A stretch of DNA of 64,000 nucleotides from Candidatus Woesearchaeota archaeon. Lineage in GTDB: Archaea; Nanobdellota; Nanobdellia; Woesearchaeales; DSVV01. Of the stretch, positions 15,660 through 23,863 are shown in pieces. The stretch covers positions 52,485 to 116,484 of the forward strand of contig JABJHR010000001.1 of the NCBI GenBank assembly GCA_018661705.1, in the 5' to 3' direction. The notes under the pieces were generated by a model. The model saw nothing but the letters and a program-made list of their open reading frames with translations. It made no database searches and had not been told where the DNA came from. The position numbers were made by a program, and so were the translations under genes. Numbering within the stretch: position 1 is the first letter of the stretch; each line of letters opens with the position of its first letter.

Positions 15660-16811
15660 ATGGAAAAAAAGAAGAAAAAGTTGTTAATCGCAACTGATAG
15701 TTTTGTTCCACGATGGGATGGGATTACTAGGTTTTTGCTAGAGGTTATTCCTGGATTAAGTGAAGAATATGACATTACTGTGGTTGCTCCTGATTTTAAG
15801 GCAGATTCTAGTGGTGATCAAGGTGATTTAATTGCACTTGAAGGTATAAACATCATAAGATTACCTGTGGTAAATATGAACATAGCAGATATTAATTTTA
15901 GCTGGTTTCACCCTATAAAACTTAAGAAAATTATGCAGGATCAAGATGTTTTATTTTCACAAACAATAGGGCCTATAGGGATGTGTGCAATCAAAGCCGC
16001 AAAAAAATTAAAAAAACCAGCAATAGCATTTATTCATTCTGTTGAATGGGAATTAGCTATAAGGAGTATTGATAAATTTAAATTTTTACTTAACAGTTTT
16101 ATGAAAATGGTAATTCGACATTTCTATAAACGAACTACTTTATTATTAGTGCCTTCTTTAGAAGTTGGTGAATTATATAAAAAAAATGGTGTTTCCACGC
16201 AATATAAGGTTGTTCATTTAGGAACTGATATTAATAAATTTAAACCAACAGCAGATAAAAAAGAAGCAAAAAAAGCAGTTGATATTAATTCAGAATTTAC
16301 TGTTATTGGATTTTCAGGAAGAATTGGTAGGGAAAAGAATTTAATTACACTTTATAGGGCTTTTAGAAGATTAGAAAAAAAGTTTCCTAAATTAAAATTA
16401 TTGGTTGTTGGGAAAGGAATTAAACAATTAGAAGAAATTTTTTCATCAGATCGAAATATTATTGCTCCCGGGAGTGTTAATAATGTTGTTCCTTATCTTC
16501 AAGCTATGGATATATTTGTACTTCCAAGTTTAACAGAAACAAGTAGTTTGGCAACAATGGAGGCAATGGCTTGTGGACTTCCAGTAATTACAACTCCTGT
16601 TGGTTATGTTAAAGATTATATTATTGAAAAGGAAAATGGTATGTTTTTTCCATTCAAAAATTCACTTGTTTTATCTTTGAAGATTGAAATGCTTTTAAAT
16701 GATCTTGTATTAAGAAAAGAATTAGGACAAAAAGCAAGGCAAACAATTGTTGACAAGTTTAATTGGGATAGAACAATTAAGGATATTAAAGAATATTTGA
16801 GGTATTTTTAG
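15660..16811 (+). CDS. Glycosyltransferase family 4 (GT-B fold)
   Basis: 383 residues. The N-terminal LIATDSFVPRWDGITRFLLE is the acceptor-domain start of MshA/PimA-like enzymes; the C-terminal VIGFSGRIGREKNLITLYRA, VPYLQAMDIFVLPSLTETSS and TMEAMACGLPVITTPVGYV form the nucleotide-sugar-binding domain with the EX7E-type motif. It is immediately behind the PIG-L deacetylase, an arrangement also known for GlcNAc transferase/deacetylase pathways. The sugar donor cannot be deduced. Confidence 0.87.
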   Translation: MEKKKKKLLIATDSFVPRWDGITRFLLEVIPGLSEEYDITVVAPDFKADSSGDQGDLIALEGINIIRLPVVNMNIADINFSWFHPIKLKKIMQDQDVLFSQTIGPIGMCAIKAAKKLKKPAIAFIHSVEWELAIRSIDKFKFLLNSFMKMVIRHFYKRTTLLLVPSLEVGELYKKNGVSTQYKVVHLGTDINKFKPTADKKEAKKAVDINSEFTVIGFSGRIGREKNLITLYRAFRRLEKKFPKLKLLVVGKGIKQLEEIFSSDRNIIAPGSVNNVVPYLQAMDIFVLPSLTETSSLATMEAMACGLPVITTPVGYVKDYIIEKENGMFFPFKNSLVLSLKIEMLLNDLVLRKELGQKARQTIVDKFNWDRTIKDIKEYLRYF

Positions 16812-16846
16812 TTTTAATTAGTCAATATTATTTATTGGTGTTTGAT

Positions 16847-17392
16847 ATGGCAAAAGTAAAAATTTTGATTGAAGGTTATAGTGGGGGAGAAACTAAAGGA
16901 CATAGTTGCTCGACTATTGTATTAATACAAGATAAAGGCATTAACATAGTGGTTGATCCCGGAACATTACCTAATCAAAATCTTTTGAAAGATAAATTAA
17001 AGCAAGAAAATTTAACAGTTAAAGACATTACTCATGTTTTTATTACACATTCTCATATGGATCATTATAGAAACATTGGTATGTTTCCAACTGCAAAAAC
17101 AATTGATTTTTGGGGTTTGTGGGAAGGGGATGTTTGGAAAAAACAGGATAAAAAAATTACTAAAGATATTTCTTTTGTTAAAACAGCCGGGCATAGTGAT
17201 GATAGTGTAACTCTTTTAGTTAAAACAAAAAAAGGTGTTATTGCAATTTGCGGAGATGTTTTTTGGAAAAAAAATATGCCAGAAAAAGATAACTTTGCTA
17301 ATGATCATTTGAAATTAAATCAAAGTAGAAAAAAGATTTTAGAACTTGCTGATTATATTATCCCTGGCCATGGTGGAATGTTTAAAGTTTAG
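16847..17392 (+). CDS. Metallo-beta-lactamase-fold hydrolase (MBLAC1-like)
   Basis: 181 residues. FITHSHMDHYRNI gives the HxHxDH metal site, VKTAGHSDDSVTLLV and CGDVFW the third and fourth ligands, and IIPGHGGMF the final His. It is short, with only the core fold, like human MBLAC1 and glyoxalase-II-like hydrolases. The ATG at 16847 is preferred since GGTG lies 6 nt upstream. It follows the glycosyltransferase by 35 bases and may belong to that operon. Confidence 0.8.
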   Translation: MAKVKILIEGYSGGETKGHSCSTIVLIQDKGINIVVDPGTLPNQNLLKDKLKQENLTVKDITHVFITHSHMDHYRNIGMFPTAKTIDFWGLWEGDVWKKQDKKITKDISFVKTAGHSDDSVTLLVKTKKGVIAICGDVFWKKNMPEKDNFANDHLKLNQSRKKILELADYIIPGHGGMFKV

Positions 17393-17399
17393 AATTAGG

Positions 17400-17795
17400 T
17401 TATTTTTCATAATGAGTATATTTATGTGGTTTTCCTTTACATTTTTCAATTGGATACTTTTTTTCAATAATTTCTAATTTTTCATGTAATGCTTTAGAAA
17501 TGTTAATTTCTGTTTCATTTGCAAGCGTTAAAAGAAAATATAATGTGTCTGCCAATTCATGGCTTAACTTTTTTTTGTCGTCTGAATTTTTTAAATATTC
17601 TTTTATTTCATCATTGGTTTTAAATCTAAAATGTTCAAGGATTTCTCCTACTTCAATGCTTAATCCAATGGCAAGATCTTTAGGATGATGAAATTGTTTC
17701 CAATCTCTTAAATCACGAAATTCAATAATTTTCTTTGTTATGGTTTTAATATTTCCACTTGATTTAATTTTTGATTCATCTCGGGTTTCTTCCAT
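17400..17795 (-). CDS. MazG-like nucleotide pyrophosphohydrolase
   Basis: 131 residues, all-helical. IEFRDLRDWKQFHHPKDLAI, IEVGEILEHFRF and HELADTLYFLLTLA form the ExxE...ExxD metal-binding pattern of MazG/dCTPase (RS21-C6) house-cleaning enzymes, which hydrolyse non-canonical NTPs. The ATG at 17795 was chosen since the TATA box at 17814-17826 is 26 bases upstream; longer in-frame starts would begin inside the promoter. Confidence 0.83.
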   Translation of the reverse strand: MEETRDESKIKSSGNIKTITKKIIEFRDLRDWKQFHHPKDLAIGLSIEVGEILEHFRFKTNDEIKEYLKNSDDKKKLSHELADTLYFLLTLANETEINISKALHEKLEIIEKKYPIEKCKGKPHKYTHYEK

Positions 17796-17813
17796 GTTTG
17801 TTTGGGGTTTGTT

Positions 17814-17826
17814 GTAATTAATAAAG
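17814..17826 (-). promoter_or_regulatory. TATA box of the MazG-like gene
   Basis: Minus-strand AACTTTATTAATT, centre 26 bases before the ATG at 17795. Confidence 0.55.
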
Positions 17827-18058
17827 TTTTCCAATTTTGATTTTGTCGTCGAAATATTTTTTTATTTTTTTATTTTTATTTTTCAATTTTTTCTTTTGTG
17901 AATTTTATTATTTTTAGATTTTTTCTTAAATATTTTTCTTATTCTTTTTTCATTTTTTTTCTTACACTGAAAAAAACGAAACATTTATAAATAAAATTCC
18001 CCAAAAAATGATTTATTGACCATTTGGATATTGATAATAAATAAACGAGGTGAAATAA

Positions 18059-18253
18059 ATGGTTAAAAGAAAAAAAGTTGTGAAAAAGAAAAAGGTAGTA
18101 AGAAAGAAAAAGAAAGTAGTAAAGAAGAAAAAAGTAGTTAAAAAGAAAAAGCCAGCAAAGAAAAAGAAAGTAGTGAAGAAAAAGAAGAAAGTAGTAAAGA
18201 AGAAAAAAGTAGCTAAAAAGAAAAAGCCTGCAAAGAGAAAAAAGAAAAGATAA
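18059..18253 (+). CDS. Lysine-repeat protein (64 aa), histone H1-like
   Basis: The protein consists almost wholly of K with V, A, P and R, in repeats such as VVKKKK and KPAKKKK. GAGGTG 6 nt before the ATG and a TATA box at 17983-17992 show that it is a true gene and not a chance frame. Such tails resemble bacterial H1-like AlgP/HupB tails and bind DNA or RNA by charge. It may compact the chromosome or coat RNA. The region upstream (17796-18058) is T-rich and holds only promoters. Confidence 0.75.
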   Translation: MVKRKKVVKKKKVVRKKKKVVKKKKVVKKKKPAKKKKVVKKKKKVVKKKKVAKKKKPAKRKKKR

Positions 18254-18358
18254 TTTCTTACTAAATTTTTTTGCAAGCTTATGCTTGCATTTTTACTTTT
18301 TTATTTCTATGGTTGTTTTGTTCTAATCATGAATTCTATGTTTTAGAGTTAAATGTAT

Positions 18359-18468
18359 GAAAAAATAACAACAAATGGGGCATGGACGGACTTTTTTCAT
18401 TTCATTCAAAAAATCCTATTCGCCTCAAGTAAACTTTCGGCTCACCCAGCCCAGTTGTTATTTTTTAA
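18359..18468 (+). repeat. Family A structured element, copy A3 (divergent)
   Basis: Ends AAAAAATAACAACA and TGTTATTTTTT pair. Core GGGGCATGGACGGAC...ATCCTATTCGCC...CACCCAGCCC differs from other copies on both sides of the inner stem (GGGC with GCCC replaces GGC with GCC), so pairing is kept. Confidence 0.7.
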
Positions 18469-18501
18469 ATAGAAGTGATTAGTTTCTCTATTACAACCCT
18501 A

Positions 18502-18509
18502 TTTATATA
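18502..18509 (+). promoter_or_regulatory. TATA box of the DUF2284 gene
   Basis: TTTATATA lies about 29 bases before the ATG at 18535. Confidence 0.55.
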
Positions 18510-18534
18510 CTATCTCTGCCTTTATAGGCCTTAT

Positions 18535-19173
18535 ATGCAAAAAAACATAATTATCTCTACACCTTCACACAAATTAACACTTAATTGTCATTTTGATTTT
18601 GTTGAAAGAGATAAATTTGAGATTAATAAGGAACTCTTTTTTAATTTGTGTAAAAGTGGTTGTGTTAATTTTGATCAAAATTATTCCTGTCCTCCTTTTT
18701 CTCCGCATTTTAATTCTTATGTGGGCAAAGAAAAGCATTTCTTTGTTTTGTTGCTTAAAATCAATTTAAATCAGTTTAAAGACTATACCTATATGGATCA
18801 TCATAAGCTAAGGATTGGAAATGCTGTTATTAAACCAAGAATTGAAAAAATAATGCGTGCTCTTGAATTATCTTTTGGACCAAAGTTAGCTGGAAAATTT
18901 CTTGGTACAGGTGCTTGTAGGTTATGTAAACCATGTCAAAGAAAAGTTAATAAAAAATGCAGGTATCCAGATAAACTTAGATTTAGTTTGGAATCATTAG
19001 GTGTTGATTGTAATAAACTTTGTTTAAAATTATTTAAATTCCCTTTGCTTTGGTATAAGGAAAAAAAAGCACCATTGTATACTTCTGTTATTGCTGCTAT
19101 TCCACTTAATAATATAAATAATAAAAGTGAAATAATTAAGTTAACTAAAAAAGAATTGAACAAAGTTCTATAA
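18535..19173 (+). CDS. DUF2284 predicted metal-binding protein
   Basis: 212 residues. Cysteines in CKSGCVNFDQNYSCPPFSPH near the N-terminus, GACRLCKPCQRKVNKKCRYP in the middle and a later VDCNKLCLKL match DUF2284, a family of Cys-rich proteins that probably hold metal or an iron-sulphur centre. The function is not established. An in-frame ATG 60 bases upstream was rejected because it lies before the TATA box at 18502; the chosen ATG gives a leaderless mRNA. Confidence 0.82.
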   Translation: MQKNIIISTPSHKLTLNCHFDFVERDKFEINKELFFNLCKSGCVNFDQNYSCPPFSPHFNSYVGKEKHFFVLLLKINLNQFKDYTYMDHHKLRIGNAVIKPRIEKIMRALELSFGPKLAGKFLGTGACRLCKPCQRKVNKKCRYPDKLRFSLESLGVDCNKLCLKLFKFPLLWYKEKKAPLYTSVIAAIPLNNINNKSEIIKLTKKELNKVL

Positions 19174-19386
19174 CTTAAGGTAAGTAGTTCTAAGTTGGAA
19201 GTAAGAAGTTGGTTGGTAGATAAAAAGTAAGTAATGAGTTTTGAGTTCTGGGTAATGTGTTGGTCTTGAGTAGATCTGTTATGAGGTTTGGTTATTGGTT
19301 AATTAGTATTGAAAAAATTCAATAATACTCAGAACTACTTACTGTTAGCCCACTCAGAACCCAAGACCCATTACTCAAAACTAAAT
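19174..19386. repeat. Family B dyad element, copy B3 (reversed)
   Basis: It carries TAAGTAGTTCTAAGTTGGAA, GAGTTTTGAGTTCTGGGTAA, TTGAGTAGATCTGTTATGAG and GGTTTGGTTATTGGTTAATT, the reverse complement of B1/B2 centres, closed by CAAGACCCATTACTCAAAAC. No gene is present. Confidence 0.7.
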
Positions 19387-19432
19387 TATCTACCTAAATA
19401 CTTATTACTAAGAATTAAAATAAAATATAAAA

Positions 19433-19789
19433 TTAAATATGCATTAGTTTATCGCTTTCTACTGCAACTAATCTGAAGCTAAGTCCTGCTTTGATTATTG
19501 CTGCTAAGATTGCCATGTGTTCTTTTCCACTGCCGGAAGTTAAGTTTAAACCCACTTCAGTTCCTTCTACTTTGTCACCAAGTGCTTTGGATACAATTTC
19601 CATTAGCTCTCTTAAGGATTTCCTTGCATCAACTACAATGAATTCAGTATCTTTAATTGGCTGGTATTTTTGTTTTCCAAACTCATTTGTTATGATAAAC
19701 ACTTTTCTCCAGTCTTCTTTCTCAATAACATTTCTCACTTCATTCCAGGTTCCTTTTCCAGTAGATAAACAAGTTATTAAGTCTGTCAT
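19433..19789 (-). CDS. Small CARF-like/Rossmann-type protein (118 aa)
   Basis: It starts MTDLITCLSTGKGTWNEVRN, then WRKVFIITNEFGKQ, and has a conserved-looking VGLNLTSGSGKEHMAILAAI segment. This order (S/T-G-K-G-T first loop, N-L-T-S-G-S-G-K later loop, helix after each) is like CARF domains of Csa3/Csm6-type proteins, which bind cyclic oligoadenylates, though here the domain stands alone with no nuclease or HTH and no CRISPR locus in the window. GGGGTG 9 nt upstream supports the ATG at 19789. The neighbour upstream is a TrmB-type regulator. Confidence 0.6.
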   Translation of the reverse strand: MTDLITCLSTGKGTWNEVRNVIEKEDWRKVFIITNEFGKQKYQPIKDTEFIVVDARKSLRELMEIVSKALGDKVEGTEVGLNLTSGSGKEHMAILAAIIKAGLSFRLVAVESDKLMHI

Positions 19790-19938
19790 TTTAATGTACA
19801 CCCCACATGCCTATATATTAAATAGACTATATATTAATATATATAGAGTAAACTAATTAATAAAATTAGTGCTTTTTTTGTATCTTTTTAGGATGTTAGT
19901 GTAGGGAATGGTATATTCGTCTTCTAAGGGACTTTTCT

Positions 19939-20736
19939 TTATTGGTCCTTGAATCCTTCTGGTGTCTTTCCAGAATCCCTCACAATCACTAGAAGTCTTC
20001 TCATTGCATCTGTTAGGTTTTTGTTTCTTATTAACAAAGTAAATAATTCACCATTATCATCAATATCACTAATTACAGAATGATTTCCAATTATTATTAT
20101 GGTTGGAAGATCTGTGTATTTTTTATCTAAAACTTTTGGAAAATAATTTTTTCTTTGTTGTCTTTTGTGGCTATTTGGATCTTTTTTATGCCAAACTTGG
20201 TTTTCATAAGCTAAATATTGGGGAATTTTTTTCTTTGCTAAAATTTCACTTTGTTTATACCAATAATTTTGTAATTTAAAAGAAATTCTCATTCCTGACG
20301 TTGCAATGTACTTATCTCCTTCTTTTATGTTATTATATACTTCATCATAAAACATTTCAGTTCCTTTTCTTCCTTTTGTTAATTCAACAACAGGAAGTTT
20401 TGATACACTTTCTCTTTTTAGTTTAAGTTGTGGCATAATCTTTTTTGCTTTTGCTTTGTTTTCTTCAATCTTTCTTTGTTCTTCATTAAGATAATCTACT
20501 ATTTTTTCAGGTTGTGCAGAGGTGTAATGTTTTTTCTTGTTTTTAACAACAATACTTACTAATCCCTTATGTATTAATTTATCAAGAATCATGTATACTT
20601 TTGATGAGCTTACTCCAGATTTTTCAATTATTGAACCTACGGTTGAAGTACCTATTGATAATAGTGCTAAATATGTTTTAGATTCACCATCTGTTAGTCC
20701 AATTGATTGTAGGGTTTCAAGGAGTTCTTTGTCCAT
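19939..20736 (-). CDS. TrmB-family transcriptional regulator
   Basis: 265 residues. The N-terminal winged helix LLETLQSIGLTDGESKTYLA, then GSIIEKSGVSSSKVYMILDK and LIHKGLVSIV is the TrmB pattern; a short coiled linker (residues 80-115) leads to a PLD-like effector domain with GRKGTEMFYDEVYNNIKEGD. Members sense sugars or other ligands in archaea. The minus-strand TATA (about 20806-20818, CATATATAAATC) serves it. Possible targets are the adjacent divergent cluster at 20905-22965 and the CARF-like gene downstream. Confidence 0.85.
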   Translation of the reverse strand: MDKELLETLQSIGLTDGESKTYLALLSIGTSTVGSIIEKSGVSSSKVYMILDKLIHKGLVSIVVKNKKKHYTSAQPEKIVDYLNEEQRKIEENKAKAKKIMPQLKLKRESVSKLPVVELTKGRKGTEMFYDEVYNNIKEGDKYIATSGMRISFKLQNYWYKQSEILAKKKIPQYLAYENQVWHKKDPNSHKRQQRKNYFPKVLDKKYTDLPTIIIIGNHSVISDIDDNGELFTLLIRNKNLTDAMRRLLVIVRDSGKTPEGFKDQ

Positions 20737-20847
20737 TTTATTATACTGGGGTAAGAAGAACTTTGGTTACTTCCTACTTCTTACTTCCTACTTCTTACTT
20801 TCCCATATATAAATCTTTCTAATTCAACCCCTCTGGGGGGAGATAAG

Positions 20848-20858
20848 GCTTATATACC
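20848..20858 (+). promoter_or_regulatory. TATA box of the 20905-22965 cluster
   Basis: GCTTATATACC lies about 50 bases before the first small gene, leaving a leader with a GGGGTGA Shine-Dalgarno. Confidence 0.55.
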
Positions 20859-20904
20859 TCTAACTTCTAATGAGTAGTAACACAAACAAATTGGGGTGAA
20901 GTAC

Positions 20905-21009
20905 ATGGAAGGAAAAGCAAGCATGATATATGAACAAAATCAAGGTTTTGAATTTAAAATGGGATGGGTGTGTTTAGCTGTAATTATTGCAGTTATGATC
21001 TTAATGTAA
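20905..21009 (+). CDS. 34-aa single-pass membrane peptide
   Basis: The frame begins MEGKASMIYEQNQGF and ends with a hydrophobic segment WVCLAVIIAVMILM. GGGGTGA lies 7 nt upstream and the downstream HAD-like gene follows after 25 bases with its own GGGGGGA Shine-Dalgarno, so translation is likely. The cytoplasmic N-terminal part and C-terminal anchor suggest a tail-anchored small protein that might tether neighbours to the membrane. No homolog is recognised. Confidence 0.65.
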   Translation: MEGKASMIYEQNQGFEFKMGWVCLAVIIAVMILM

Positions 21010-21034
21010 TGAAATTAAAATGGGGGGAAATAAA

Positions 21035-21814
21035 ATGACAAATGAAAGAAGTGTATATATTAAAAGTGGAATAAAACCAGTGCATGGGTTTGATTTATGG
21101 GGGACATTAGTTAATCAACTTGTTTTGGGTCCGAGAGTTATTGAAGCTTATCAAGCTTTAATGCATGACAGAGCTACAACTGAGGATTTAAAAGCAAAAG
21201 TTACTGAAAACATTAAGAATTATCAGGGTGTTTTAGATGGAAAAGATTGGGCAACAGGTCAAGAAAAAGGTAAATTTGTTGGTAATGTTGAAGACCCATT
21301 GTGGCACGCATATAGTGGGGGTAAAGCAGAAGTTAATTTTCAAGGTGCACTTTATGATGATGCTCTTGGTGCAATGGATAATATTGCAGTAGCTGGACAA
21401 GGATTATGTATTATTACAACTGGTAAATCTTTTTGGATAAAAAAAGCATTAAATGATATGGCACCTGAAATAGGTATTGTGATGGGTGAAGTTTATTTTG
21501 GAAGTAAATCTAAACCTGCCCCTTATGATATTGCAATAGAAGATATTTCCAAAAAAGGTGGTCAATTAGTTTCACATACTGAAGACCAATTAAAAGGTTT
21601 TGCAGGATTGTTTGATTCAAGAAGAGCAATGTTTGCTACAGGTGACGAACATTTAGTGCATCGTTTAATTCCTAGTTTGATGTTTCAAACAGCAACAGTA
21701 TATGTTGAACGTACAAATCTTGCAACTCCTGAAGAAGTTAGGGCAGCAGGAATAACTGCATATACCACTGATTTAAGAACTGTACCATATACATCTATGG
21801 TTAGAAATGGATAA
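21035..21814 (+). CDS. HAD-superfamily hydrolase-like protein
   Basis: 259 residues. Motif I is GFDLWGTLVN: the nucleophile Asp is present but the second Asp of phosphatases is Trp, as in dehalogenase- or phosphonatase-like members. Motif II is CIITTGKSFWI, motif III Lys in GSKSKPAPYDI, and SHTEDQL/ATGDEHL may supply acidic residues. The real start is the ATG at 21035 behind GGGGGGA; the upstream ATG overlaps that site. Part of a cluster with a membrane peptide and a phosphohistidine-domain protein. Substrate unknown. Confidence 0.65.
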   Translation: MTNERSVYIKSGIKPVHGFDLWGTLVNQLVLGPRVIEAYQALMHDRATTEDLKAKVTENIKNYQGVLDGKDWATGQEKGKFVGNVEDPLWHAYSGGKAEVNFQGALYDDALGAMDNIAVAGQGLCIITTGKSFWIKKALNDMAPEIGIVMGEVYFGSKSKPAPYDIAIEDISKKGGQLVSHTEDQLKGFAGLFDSRRAMFATGDEHLVHRLIPSLMFQTATVYVERTNLATPEEVRAAGITAYTTDLRTVPYTSMVRNG

Positions 21815-21879
21815 AAAACCAATAACTTTTTATTTATCCTTTTTTTATTATATTATGTGGAAAAGTAGGGGTAATATTA

Positions 21880-22965
21880 ATGACTAATGAACAATTAATT
21901 CAAGATATGTCTAAAGAACAATGGATCAAGCGTTGGGCAGGTTCATATACATTTATTTCTTGTAGTTATTGGGCACCTGATTATGATGAAATACTTGGAA
22001 AGGTTTTAGGAGTTGGATTTAAAACTTCATTATTTGTTCACAAGAGAGGGGCTGTTACCTTTCTTCTTAGGAAAAATGATTTAGAAAACTTTAGTAAGTT
22101 TCTAGCAACAAAAGCTGAGTCTGATCAAGGTTTTGCAATTGAGTTATTAACTAAAGTAAAAAATAATACAACTGAATTAATGATGATTATGCATGAGTTA
22201 GAAGGTAAAATTCCATCCTTAGATGAATACAATTCTTTTTTGAAAGTGTTTGAAAGACATCTAGCATATCATAACTTTATGAAAAAAGCAGTTGATTATT
22301 TGTCTGATCATGTTTTAGATGTTCTATTACCATATTTTAAAGATGCAAGACTTTATTCAGAACCAGTATATAGTAGAACAGAAATTTTTTTTAGAAAACT
22401 TGCTGAAACAATTGCTGAAAAAGAAGGAAACTATACAAAAGATCTTTTAACATGCTTAACTCAAGAAGAATTAGAACTTTATCTTCAAGAAGGAACTCTT
22501 CCAGAAATTGAGATTCTAGAAAAAAGGTTTGAGGCAAGTGCAATATACTATTGTAATGGAGAATTAAAGATTCTTACTGGAGAAGATGTTGATAAAATTG
22601 AAGATGCAATTCTTGAGTCAAATGATGAAGTTGATAGTAATAATGGAGAATTAAAAGGGATAACTGCTTATCCAGGAAAAGTAAAAGGGATTTGTAGAGT
22701 TGTTCCTGATCCATTTGATGTTCATGATTTTGATGAAGGGGATATTCTTGTAACAGGTATGACAAGACCAGAATTTGTACCACTAATGAAGAAAGCAGCT
22801 GCAATTGTAACTGATGTGGGAGGTAAACTGTGCCATGCTGCATTATCTGCCAGAGAAATGCAATTGCCTTGCATTGTAGGAACTGAAAAAGCAACAAAGG
22901 TTCTTAAGGATGGAGAAATGATAGAAGTTGATGCAGATAATGGTGTTGTGAGGAAAGTTAAATAA
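21880..22965 (+). CDS. PEP-utilising-enzyme mobile-domain protein
   Basis: 361 residues. Residues about 245-361 (GITAYPGKVKGICRVV, ILVTGMTRPEFVPLM, IVTDVGGKLCHAALSARE, LPCIVGT) form the swivelling phosphohistidine domain of PEP synthase/pyruvate phosphate dikinase; the His in GGKLCHAA is the phosphorylated residue. The N-terminal 240 residues are helical and match neither the ATP-grasp domain nor the PEP-binding barrel. It may be a phosphocarrier working with other subunits. AGGGGTAAT is 8 nt before the ATG. Confidence 0.78.
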   Translation: MTNEQLIQDMSKEQWIKRWAGSYTFISCSYWAPDYDEILGKVLGVGFKTSLFVHKRGAVTFLLRKNDLENFSKFLATKAESDQGFAIELLTKVKNNTTELMMIMHELEGKIPSLDEYNSFLKVFERHLAYHNFMKKAVDYLSDHVLDVLLPYFKDARLYSEPVYSRTEIFFRKLAETIAEKEGNYTKDLLTCLTQEELELYLQEGTLPEIEILEKRFEASAIYYCNGELKILTGEDVDKIEDAILESNDEVDSNNGELKGITAYPGKVKGICRVVPDPFDVHDFDEGDILVTGMTRPEFVPLMKKAAAIVTDVGGKLCHAALSAREMQLPCIVGTEKATKVLKDGEMIEVDADNGVVRKVK

Positions 22966-23005
22966 ATTAATAATAAATAAAAAAGTAAATAATAAAAAAA
23001 GAATT

Positions 23006-23854
23006 CTATTCCATTATTCCGTACATTGCATATAATAATCTGTCAATGCCTTTTACTATTCCAGGACCATAGCCATTAACTGTAATGCAATTGTCATTCA
23101 TTTCTATGCTTGTTACTGCTGCTTCTCTGAATTCGATTATTGGAACTTGTGTGTTCTCGCAAGTTAAGATTGCTACTGATTTACATGCATCGTCTTCTTC
23201 AGTTAAACATGCAGGTAATAATCTTATATCAAATACTTGTAACAAGTTAGTTCTTAACTCGTGATGTGCAAGATTAACATAATCAAGATCATTACTGTTT
23301 GGATCAAAACTAAAGTAAGCAATGTATGGGTGTTGAGTTAGGTTGATGTTAAACTCATCATACTCTTCTAAATAATTGCTTTGATTAAATGTCATCTCAC
23401 TAAATCTTGATGCTTCTCCTATTATTTCTATCTCTTCTAATTCCTTTGGTCCATAATGTAAAGGAACATCATACTTAATATTTTGATATTGGTTTAGAAC
23501 TTGTGTATACCACATCCAACCTATATCCTTGCTACCTTGTTTTACAAAGCTGTAACCATTATATGAATATTGATTATCATTTTCTTTTCCATCTATAACC
23601 TGTTGATGAAGTTCATTTATTGTTTTAGGATCTTCTTTAACAACAAAAGGAATTGCAATTATTACAATTAATATTAATAAAATTATTCCTACAATTGCAG
23701 CAAATATCTTATAACTTTTTTTCTCATCAAATTCTTCATTTTCATTAACATTAACATTACAACCGCACTTCTGGAATGGTTCTGTTTCTTTGTTGAATTT
23801 TTCTGCTATTATTGGATCTTGTATGTCTTTATTTTTCTTTTCTTCTTTATCCAT
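23006..23854 (-). CDS. Membrane-anchored protein, paralog of the upstream gene
   Basis: 282 residues: a charged cytoplasmic N-terminus with KCGCNVNVNENEEF, one membrane segment (IFAAIVGIILLILIVIIAI), and an external domain of about 200 residues ending CITVNGYGPGIVKGIDRLLY and YGIME. The end is clearly related to that of the preceding gene (CIYVYAQSGYDFEAL... YGVIE). AGGTG 6 nt before the ATG at 23854 decides the start. Two cysteines in LTCENTQVPIIEF and ACLTEEDDAC may form disulphides outside. Function unknown. Confidence 0.72.
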   Translation of the reverse strand: MDKEEKKNKDIQDPIIAEKFNKETEPFQKCGCNVNVNENEEFDEKKSYKIFAAIVGIILLILIVIIAIPFVVKEDPKTINELHQQVIDGKENDNQYSYNGYSFVKQGSKDIGWMWYTQVLNQYQNIKYDVPLHYGPKELEEIEIIGEASRFSEMTFNQSNYLEEYDEFNINLTQHPYIAYFSFDPNSNDLDYVNLAHHELRTNLLQVFDIRLLPACLTEEDDACKSVAILTCENTQVPIIEFREAAVTSIEMNDNCITVNGYGPGIVKGIDRLLYAMYGIME

Positions 23855-23863
23855 GCTTTTCAC

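Noticed and set aside
18013..18276. A Phe-rich frame opposite the lysine-repeat gene
   Set aside because: It is the antisense reading of AAG/AAA codons; the sense strand has the TATA box and GAGGTG.
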